Assembly: GCA_964417785.1 (NCBI GenBank)
Contig: CAYQJO010000276.1
Span: 1 to 5,595 of the forward strand
From: DAOTUL01 sp034437435
GTDB lineage: Bacteria > Chloroflexota > Anaerolineae > Aggregatilineales > Phototrophicaceae
DNA: 5,595 bases
Direction: 5' to 3'
The notes beneath the pieces are model-generated. The model saw nothing but the letters and a program-made list of their open reading frames with translations. It made no database searches and was not told the origin of the DNA. Each line of letters opens with the position of its first letter. Position 1 is the first letter of the stretch. The position numbers were made by a program, and so were the translations under genes. Below, piece after piece: positions 1 to 4,364 of this stretch.

Positions 1-23
1 GTTTACCCTTGTTTGAATTCCTC

Positions 24-227
24 TCAAAACCGGAAGTTGTTTTTGCACAATCCCTTAATCGTGCCGCACAGCGGACGATGGTACACGAACTTATAGGTGA
101 TCTTGCCGATGGTAATCTTGCGATGTTTCTTGTCCGGTGTTTCATCGTGAAGTTTCCATCCTGCTTGCTTGAGGATAAAAAACCGGTGCCATGCGGCACC
201 GGTCCGAATCCTGAGCAGTGGTGGAGG
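24..227 (-). other. Orphan open frame without a start codon, possible gene remnant
   Basis: Reading the minus strand after the TAG of the ABM gene, the same frame stays open for 67 codons to a TGA at 26-24. There is no ATG, GTG or TTG in frame before the part that looks protein-like (from about position 176 downward), and the terminator at 203-177 sits inside the frame. The lower part uses codons typical of the real genes here (AAG, ATC, ACC, GGC, AAC) and reads as a basic segment with GWKLHDETPDKKHRK followed by KITIGKITYKFVYHRP. The GW near its beginning and a GTIKGLCKNN-like end faintly recall HicA/YcfA-type small toxins, but the match is too loose to assign. It may be the decayed end of a lost gene or chance. 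I do not recognise a family. Confidence 0.2.
177..203 (-). terminator. Intrinsic terminator of the ABM-fold gene
   Basis: On the minus strand a perfect 9-bp GC-rich stem (ACCGGTGCC / GGCACCGGT, positions 203-195 and 190-182) closes a 4-nt loop (GCAT) and runs straight into six T residues (182-177). It begins about 25 nt after the TAG stop at 228, the expected place for the 3' end of that transcript. On the plus strand the hairpin is not followed by a T run, so it acts in one direction. Confidence 0.85.
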
Positions 228-545
228 CTATGTATGCAGAGCGACTTCAGCACCAATTGTCACAATGAAACTGGTACGCTGCACCCGCATACCAGGAATA
301 TACGCAGCAATACTGCTGGGAGAACCGATCAAGTGGCTGGTCTGGGTCGCTTCCTCGACATCAGTCTGGGTCGCCCAACGGACAATCAAATGTGCGGTTT
401 CGCGATCATCGACCTGCTCGAGCAGATGTGCCGAGACAAAACCGCGCCGGTTGCGAACTTCGGGAAGATACGTTTCAGTAATCAAGGTACGGAGCTTATC
501 AATGCCCCCTGACGGAACTTTCATCGTAATAATTTGCGCAAACAT
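228..545 (-). CDS. ABM-fold (antibiotic biosynthesis monooxygenase-like) small protein
   Basis: A 105-residue protein starting MFAQIITMKV. The frame extends upstream to an ATG at 617, but the ATG at 545 is preferred because GGAGGA (559-554) lies 8 nt before it and the protein-like sequence begins there. The layout is that of a single dimeric alpha/beta-barrel (ferredoxin-like) domain of the ABM superfamily: strand at residues 2-10, helix about 14-31, paired strands at 35-47 (GFVSAHLLEQVDD) and 49-59 (ETAHLIVRWAT), a helical part from 60, and a last strand at 86-97 (MRVQRTSFIVTI). The spacing of G35, H40, D46-D47 and W57 fits the family. Proteins of this fold include small monooxygenases, haem-degrading enzymes and stress proteins with no known reaction; no residue here fixes a substrate. 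No signal peptide or membrane segment is present, so it is probably cytoplasmic and dimeric. It appears monocistronic, with its own terminator at 203-177 and a possible promoter at 608-580. Fold call is fairly sure; function unknown. Confidence 0.85.
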   Translation of the reverse strand: MFAQIITMKVPSGGIDKLRTLITETYLPEVRNRRGFVSAHLLEQVDDRETAHLIVRWATQTDVEEATQTSHLIGSPSSIAAYIPGMRVQRTSFIVTIGAEVALHT

Positions 546-553
546 TGCCGCAT

Positions 554-559
554 TCCTCC
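554..559 (-). promoter_or_regulatory. Ribosome binding site deciding the ABM start
   Basis: The plus strand reads tcctcc, so the minus-strand transcript carries GGAGGA, an almost full anti-16S match, 8 nt before the ATG at 545. This places the start 24 codons inside the longest open frame and removes an AT-rich, poorly protein-like N-terminal extension. Confidence 0.85.
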
Positions 560-579
560 AGATATTATTTGGTAGTCTA

Positions 580-608
580 ATTATATTGCAAGACGGATGT
601 TTATATAA
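580..608 (-). promoter_or_regulatory. Possible promoter of the ABM gene
   Basis: A perfect TATAAT -10 box lies on the minus strand at 585-580, about 35 nt before the ATG at 545. The hexamer 17 nt further upstream (608-603, TTATAT) is a poor -35 element. Transcription would start near 573, giving a leader of about 28 nt that contains the ribosome binding site. The region is AT-rich, so a TATAAT by chance is quite possible. Confidence 0.4.
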
Positions 609-1115
609 TAACAACAATTTTTATTCTGCCTGCACGATACCAATTCAGGGTCGATTGATCGAATTACAATAAAGACAAGATTATCGCTGCGTTGTTGATT
701 CAGTTAGTAAATGGTTGGATACAGGAAAAACAATTGAGTTACCATCATGATTCCCCTCATTTCAACCGATATATAAATTATGAATTAAACTTTTGTTGGA
801 AACAATCAAGATCATGAAAATTGTAAATTCTTTAATTTTACTCTCATTTTGCGAGGCAGGTACAGACGGTTCCATCATAATTTCGATGAATAACCGTTAA
901 TGCAAATCGAACGATACTTGGTTTCACAAGTGAGTGACAAGAAGACCCCACCAGGGCGGTATTCTGCTCATAGATAGGTCACGATTGATCGTATGCCGTT
1001 TGCCACACACGACTTTTATGCTAATTTTCTAATTACGCAAACATACACTGGCAGAAAACAGGGTACACTATGGATTGATCTTTGTTTGCATTTCGTTTGC
1101 CTATCGTATCAATGC
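609..1115. other. AT-rich intergenic stretch, no gene supported
   Basis: About 500 bases between the divergent ABM gene and yceD, clearly richer in A and T than the genes. Open frames are short, lack ribosome binding sites and read as random sequence: a 73-codon plus frame from 993, a 28-codon plus frame at 814-900, a 38-codon minus frame at 878-762. No tRNA, terminator or transposon end is visible. Minor patterns: GATTGATC at 653-660, 983-990 and 1073-1080, and two GTTTGC copies (1083-1088 and 1095-1100) about one helical turn apart upstream of the promoter at 1116. None is proven. Confidence 0.6.
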
Positions 1116-1145
1116 TTGACACAGCCTTGTTACTTTTCATATAAT
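1116..1145 (+). promoter_or_regulatory. Consensus sigma-70 promoter of the yceD-sigA operon
   Basis: TTGACA at 1116-1121 and TATAAT at 1140-1145, both perfect matches to the housekeeping consensus, separated by 18 bp. Transcription should start near 1152, leaving a leader of about 60 nt before the ATG at 1211. The leader has a weak 7-bp stem (1158-1164 with 1183-1189, CGTAAAA/TTTTACG). The downstream operon encodes the sigma factor expected to read this promoter, so autogenous transcription is likely (inference). Confidence 0.85.
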
Positions 1146-1210
1146 CCTAACGTAGGTCGTAAAAAACCTGTAGGCTCCTTAATTTTACGCTACTCTGCTA
1201 AGGCCCACAC

Positions 1211-1729
1211 ATGAAGCATTCTGGCTATGTGAACAACCGGGTCCTGAAACTCAACGTAGGTTTCCTGCTCACGACTGGTCCGGGCCACAACCATAATTCA
1301 ACACTCGACATCCCGGCTGTTCGCGTTACGGACGATTTGATCCTGAATTATATTCGCGGTCCGCTCCGGTTAAGCCGGACCAAAGAAGGTATTCTGGTAC
1401 AGGCCCAACTGGAAACATCGCTCGATGATGAATGTCATCGCTGCCTGGACCCCATTGACCATGAGATCACGCTCAAACTGGAAGAGTTGTACGCTTACCA
1501 CACCGATTACGACGCCGAATTCCGCATTGACGAGGATGGCATCCTGGACCTGGCTTCTCTGCTGCGGGAGGAGGTTTTAATCGAAAGGGATTACAGCCGA
1601 CCATGCCGATTGAACGAGGAAGGAGCTTGCATCAAATGTGGCCGCACCCTGAGTGACATAACCGGCGAGGATTCTGAAGACTCTATCGATCCGCGTTTAG
1701 CCGAACTGAAAAAGCTTCTTGACTCCTGA
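1211..1729 (+). CDS. yceD: DUF177 / YceD family protein, 23S rRNA-associated
   Basis: A 172-residue soluble protein of the DUF177 (YceD) family, which is linked to 23S rRNA accumulation and large-subunit biogenesis in bacteria and plastids; the biochemical role is not settled. Family features visible: the opening VLKLNVGFLL (residues 11-20), the CxxC at C75-C78 (ECHRCLDP) after a beta-rich segment, the acidic EELYAY (91-96), the helix DLASLLREEVLIE (113-125), then C132 and a second CxxC at C140-C143 (ACIKCGRTL), ending with the typical DPRLAELKKLL (160-170). The cysteines could form a metal-binding site, as is suspected for the family. A weak AAGG (1200-1203) lies 7 nt before the ATG. The end carries three in-frame stops in a row (TGA TGA TAG, 1727-1735). 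The usual neighbour rpmF (L32) does not follow; instead the sigma factor gene begins 30 nt later, almost certainly in the same transcript. Length and motifs are complete. Confidence 0.9.
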   Translation: MKHSGYVNNRVLKLNVGFLLTTGPGHNHNSTLDIPAVRVTDDLILNYIRGPLRLSRTKEGILVQAQLETSLDDECHRCLDPIDHEITLKLEELYAYHTDYDAEFRIDEDGILDLASLLREEVLIERDYSRPCRLNEEGACIKCGRTLSDITGEDSEDSIDPRLAELKKLLDS

Positions 1730-1745
1730 TGATAGTTCTCTCAGT

Positions 1746-1751
1746 GGGGGA
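1746..1751 (+). promoter_or_regulatory. Ribosome binding site for the GTG start of the sigma factor
   Basis: GGGGGA 8 nt before a GTG codon at 1760. It supports the GTG as start: the next in-frame methionine is residue 18, inside the acidic head, with no comparable site before it. Confidence 0.65.
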
Positions 1752-1759
1752 CCATAGCT

Positions 1760-2857
1760 GTGACTGATTTCAGCAATGACTTTAGTTCCGAACTAGATGT
1801 TATTTCCGGAATGGATTTCCTTGAAGGCGATGACCGCGACAGTGAACGCTTCACTGACTTTGCCTTTGATGACGAGATCACCGAAGAGGACGACTTCGAT
1901 CTCGATGACGATCTCGATGATGATGATGATGAAGACGATTACGATTTATCCAGTCTGTCATCCAACGACACCGTGGGTCTCTACCTGCGCGAGATGGCGC
2001 GTGTCCCGCTTCTGACCACCGAGGAAGAGATTGATCTGGCGATGCGCCTGGAAACTGGTCTCGACTGCGAACAAAAACTGCGCCAGGAGCCGACCAGTCC
2101 GCGTGCAACCGAATGGAAGATGTTGATCCAGGACGGGATCAACGCCCGCGAACACCTGATTAAAGCCAACACCCGGTTGGTGGTCTCCATCGCCAAAAAA
2201 TATATGACACGCGGCGTTCCCTTCCTGGACCTGATTCAAGAGGGCAATCTCGGTTTGATGAAAGCCGTAGAGAAATTCGACTACCGGCGTGGCTACCGCT
2301 TCAGCACCTACGCTACATGGTGGATCCGCCAGACGATCACCCGCGCTATCGCCGATCAGGGACGCACCATCCGTGTGCCGGTCCACATGAGTGACCGTAT
2401 CCGACGACTGTACCGAGTCGTGCGCGAACTGGAACAGGAATACGGTCGCAAGCCCTCACTGGAAGAAATCGCCAGAGAGATGGACCTGGAACCGCGTAAA
2501 GTCCAGTGGATGCTGAAAGTCTCGTGGCAGCCGCTCAGCCTGGAGCATCCAGTCGGTGAAGATGACGACAGCGAATTGGGGAACTTTATCGAAAACGACT
2601 CACTGCCCACCCCGGCGCAGAGCGCTTATAATAAGATGTTGCAGGAAAAAATCGAAGAACTGCTCAACACACTAACACCGCGTGAAGCCCGTATTTTACG
2701 GCTGCGCTTTGGCTTGCAGAATGGACGGAGCTACACGTTGGAAGAGGTCGGGCAGAAATTTGGCCTCACCCGTGAGCGCATCCGCCAGATTGAAGGCCGT
2801 GCGCTGCGCCGGTTGCGCCATCCACGCCGGAGCCGTCAACTCCGCGATTATCTCTAG
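1760..2857 (+). CDS. rpoD: Primary (housekeeping) RNA polymerase sigma factor, sigma-70 group
   Basis: A 365-residue sigma-70 factor (also named sigA) that binds core RNA polymerase and recognises -35/-10 promoters. Domains in order: a very acidic head, residues 1-62, with D53-D57 and no recognisable region 1.1 fold; region 1.2 at about 69-99 (DTVGLYLREMARVPLLTTEEE); a short non-conserved link (100-128); region 2 at about 130-210, with the core-binding DLIQEGNLGLMKAVEKFDYRRGYRFSTYA signature (157-185 in part), the -10 reading and melting segment WWIRQTITRAIADQGRTIR (187-205) and VPVHM; region 3 at about 211-280; region 4 at about 295-365, with the helix-turn-helix TLEEVGQKFGLTRERIRQIE (326-345) and the closing ALRRLRHPRRS. 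Region 1.2 together with near-canonical regions 2.4 and 4.2 argues for the essential primary factor rather than an alternative one. Second gene of the operon from the 1116 promoter; a hairpin follows at 2871. Head composition is the only oddity. Confidence 0.95.
   Translation: MTDFSNDFSSELDVISGMDFLEGDDRDSERFTDFAFDDEITEEDDFDLDDDLDDDDDEDDYDLSSLSSNDTVGLYLREMARVPLLTTEEEIDLAMRLETGLDCEQKLRQEPTSPRATEWKMLIQDGINAREHLIKANTRLVVSIAKKYMTRGVPFLDLIQEGNLGLMKAVEKFDYRRGYRFSTYATWWIRQTITRAIADQGRTIRVPVHMSDRIRRLYRVVRELEQEYGRKPSLEEIAREMDLEPRKVQWMLKVSWQPLSLEHPVGEDDDSELGNFIENDSLPTPAQSAYNKMLQEKIEELLNTLTPREARILRLRFGLQNGRSYTLEEVGQKFGLTRERIRQIEGRALRRLRHPRRSRQLRDYL
1916..1930 (+). repeat. GAT trinucleotide run in the sigma factor head
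   Basis: Five uninterrupted GAT codons encode D53-D57 within a wider GAT/GAC-rich stretch (about 1868-1938). Slippage would change the acidic head by whole residues without breaking the frame. Confidence 0.85.
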
Positions 2858-2870
2858 TACACATAACCCA

Positions 2871-2896
2871 AAACACCCCCGTAATCGGGGGTGTTT
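2871..2896. terminator. Shared hairpin terminator between convergent genes
   Basis: A perfect 11-bp stem (AAACACCCCCG, 2871-2881, with CGGGGGTGTTT, 2886-2896) closes the loop TAAT. It begins 14 nt after the sigma factor stop and lies 15 nt beyond the S1 gene stop on the other strand. The stem's own A/T ends give a short T run on each side (TTT on plus, TTTT on minus), so it can serve both genes, though the T tracts are short for a strong intrinsic terminator. Confidence 0.8.
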
Positions 2897-2910
2897 GCGG
2901 CAGCACACCC

Positions 2911-4176
2911 TTACTCAGAAATCGGTTGGTCTTCTTCGACCATCGCTTCAACGACTTCCTGGTCATCTTCATCTTCATCTTCATCTTCATTTTCACCGAT
3001 CCCGACGGCGATCTCGGCCAGCACGCCACGCGACTCGGCACCCGATTCACGACGCTCGAGCATCCACTCTTCCTGCTCATCGACCGTCACATCATCAACG
3101 CTCAAGGCGATACGTTGGCGCTCCGGTTCGATGCTGATGACGCGCACCAGAATGTCGTCACCTTCGCGCAGCAGGTCGCGGGGATTACTCGTGCCAAACA
3201 TGGTCATCTTGCTCATATGGACCAGACCCTGGAGGTCGTTCGGAAGCTGCACAAACACGCCAAAGTCCACCACATTCGTGACCACACCCTGCACCAGATC
3301 ACCTTCACGGTACTCTTCCAATACCGTCGCCCAGGGATCGGGCAGCAGCGCCACACGGTTCAGGCTGATGCGATTGTCTTTCTCTTCGATGCCGTCAATG
3401 ATGACCTCGACTTCGTCTCCGACCGACAGCACCTCGCCCGGATGGTTAATGTGGCGGTGATCCAGCTTGGAGATGTGGATCAGACCATCGACACCACCCA
3501 GATCGACGAACGCGCCAAACTTGACAATGCTGACAACACGCCCCTTGATCTGCTGGCCGACTTCCAGTTCCGACATACGGCGCTGTTCGGCGTGGGCGCG
3601 GGCCAACCGTTCCGAGAGAATCAGACGGTTGCGCTTGCGGTCGATTTCGATGAACTTGAGCGGCAGCACCTCACCGATGATCCGCTGCTTGGCGTCGTGC
3701 AGTTCATCATCCGATGTGAAACGCGGCAGGCTGATGACATGCGACTGCGGGACAAACCCGGTTAACCGTCCATACTCGACCAGCAAACCACCGCGATTCG
3801 CATCCACCACGCGAGCCTCGACGATACCCTCGGTCTCCTTGATGTCGCCGGCCTTGGTCCAGTCTTCCAGTTCCAGCGCCCGGTTGATCGAAACGATCAA
3901 ATCGCCGTTTTCGTTTCGGGGCTGCAAAACATAGGTCAGGATGTCGGAACCCGGGACAATTTTTTCCTTGAGTTTGTCATCCAACAGGCCAATATCCCGC
4001 CGGGGGACAATGGCATCACGCTTTTGACCAACATCGACCAGAATCTCATCTGCCGACACACTCAAGACAACGCCTTCAAGAATCTGGCCGCGATAAGGCA
4101 TATCGTAGCTGTACGCATCCAGCATATCGGCAAAGGTCTGATCTTCGCTGGTTTCGTAGGGGGTATTTGCGATCAC
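2911..4176 (-). CDS. rpsA: Four-domain S1 RNA-binding protein, 30S ribosomal protein S1 type
   Basis: A 421-residue protein with four S1 (OB-fold) domains: about residues 29-100 (GQILEGVVLSVSADEILVDVG), 114-190 (EGIVEARVVDANRGGLLVEYG), 205-275 (with the classic KFGAFVDLGGVDGLIHISKL at 219-238) and 292-361 (VDFGVFVQLPNDLQGLVHMSKM in part). The third domain is closest to consensus, the first two are more diverged. A lead of about 28 residues precedes the first domain. The last 55 residues are low complexity and acidic, with a DE run at 397-405. S1 proteins bind single-stranded mRNA and help load it on the 30S subunit; short four-domain forms are usual in Gram-positive bacteria and related phyla, versus six in E. 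coli. A transcription or RNA-decay role for an S1-repeat protein cannot be excluded. The start is a GTG with AAGGAG (4187-4182) 5 nt before it. Expression probably depends on the leader described at 4177-4364. It converges with the sigma factor gene. Confidence 0.88.
   Translation of the reverse strand: MIANTPYETSEDQTFADMLDAYSYDMPYRGQILEGVVLSVSADEILVDVGQKRDAIVPRRDIGLLDDKLKEKIVPGSDILTYVLQPRNENGDLIVSINRALELEDWTKAGDIKETEGIVEARVVDANRGGLLVEYGRLTGFVPQSHVISLPRFTSDDELHDAKQRIIGEVLPLKFIEIDRKRNRLILSERLARAHAEQRRMSELEVGQQIKGRVVSIVKFGAFVDLGGVDGLIHISKLDHRHINHPGEVLSVGDEVEVIIDGIEEKDNRISLNRVALLPDPWATVLEEYREGDLVQGVVTNVVDFGVFVQLPNDLQGLVHMSKMTMFGTSNPRDLLREGDDILVRVISIEPERQRIALSVDDVTVDEQEEWMLERRESGAESRGVLAEIAVGIGENEDEDEDEDDQEVVEAMVEEDQPISE
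2963..2992 (-). repeat. Hexanucleotide repeat in the S1 acidic tail
   Basis: On the plus strand TCATCT is repeated four times exactly (2963-2986), followed by one imperfect unit TCATTT (2987-2992). On the coding strand each unit adds an Asp-Glu pair, making the DE run at about residues 397-405. The unit is a multiple of three, so copy-number change alters tail length without frameshift. Confidence 0.9.
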
Positions 4177-4181
4177 TTGTA

Positions 4182-4187
4182 CTCCTT
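4182..4187 (-). promoter_or_regulatory. Ribosome binding site for the GTG start of the S1 gene
   Basis: AAGGAG on the minus strand, 5 nt before the GTG at 4176-4174. It fixes a non-ATG start and lies only about 9 nt after the T run of the hairpin at 4228-4197. Confidence 0.85.
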
Positions 4188-4196
4188 ATACACTAC

Positions 4197-4228
4197 AAAA
4201 AAAACCGCTGCTCAGGATCGGCGGTTTT
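4197..4228 (-). terminator. Intrinsic terminator in the S1 gene leader, possible attenuator
   Basis: On the minus strand AAAACCGC (4228-4221) pairs with GCGGTTTT (4208-4201) around a 12-nt loop, and the T run continues to eight residues (4204-4197). It could end the MFS transcript, whose stop is at 4361. However, only about 20 nt separate its end from the S1 GTG, filled largely by the ribosome binding site, so no promoter fits between. Transcripts that express S1 must therefore read through it. The GC part of the stem is only 4 bp, so termination may be partial. Confidence 0.7.
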
Positions 4229-4336
4229 ATCATGCAGTATGGCTGATGTGGTTGAAAGATGAGCGAAGCGGTTTTTATCTACCGCACGACATACAATCCA
4301 GGCCGATCTAACTATGTGCTATTTCATGCGCCCATT

Positions 4337-4364
4337 AGTGTAGCATATCTAAGGCCAGTATCAA
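4337..4364 (-). promoter_or_regulatory. Probable promoter of the S1 gene
   Basis: On the minus strand TTGATA (4364-4359) and TACACT (4342-4337) are spaced by 16 bp, and TG sits one base before the -10 (TGCTACACT), an extended -10 arrangement. Each hexamer departs from consensus at one or two positions. The -35 contains the TGA stop of the MFS gene (4363-4361). Transcription would start near 4331, giving a leader of about 155 nt before the S1 GTG and passing through the hairpin at 4228-4197. Confidence 0.55.

Noticed and set aside
9..672. Two long plus-strand frames opposite the ABM gene
   Set aside because: They lie antisense to a gene with a good ribosome binding site and terminator, and one crosses the AT-rich gap; they read as shadows.
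762..878. 38-codon minus-strand frame beginning MMEPSVPASQNES
   Set aside because: No ribosome binding site or promoter in place; codon use unlike the real genes.
814..900. 28-codon plus-strand frame beginning MKIVNSLILLSFC, resembling a lipoprotein signal
   Set aside because: No ribosome binding site at proper spacing, AT-rich chance composition and no mature protein after the cysteine beyond 15 residues.
1071..1113. Inverted 6-mers ATTGAT (1074-1079) and ATCAAT (1108-1113) before the sigma operon promoter
   Set aside because: Short arms 28 bp apart in AT-rich DNA are expected by chance; no further support.
993..1214. 73-codon plus-strand frame upstream of yceD
   Set aside because: It runs through the consensus promoter at 1116-1145, has no ribosome binding site and its translation looks random.
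1149..1261. AACGTAGGT present twice (1149-1157 and 1253-1261)
   Set aside because: A nine-base match with one copy inside coding sequence; no spacing or symmetry suggesting an operator.
2926..3765. 279-codon plus-strand frame opposite the S1 gene
   Set aside because: Antisense shadow: the minus strand gives four clear S1 domains over the same bases.
4186..4233. 15-codon frame (MIKPPILSSGFFCSV) covering the S1 leader hairpin, as a possible leader peptide
   Set aside because: No ribosome binding site before its ATG and no run of regulatory codons; kept only as a remote option for the attenuator.
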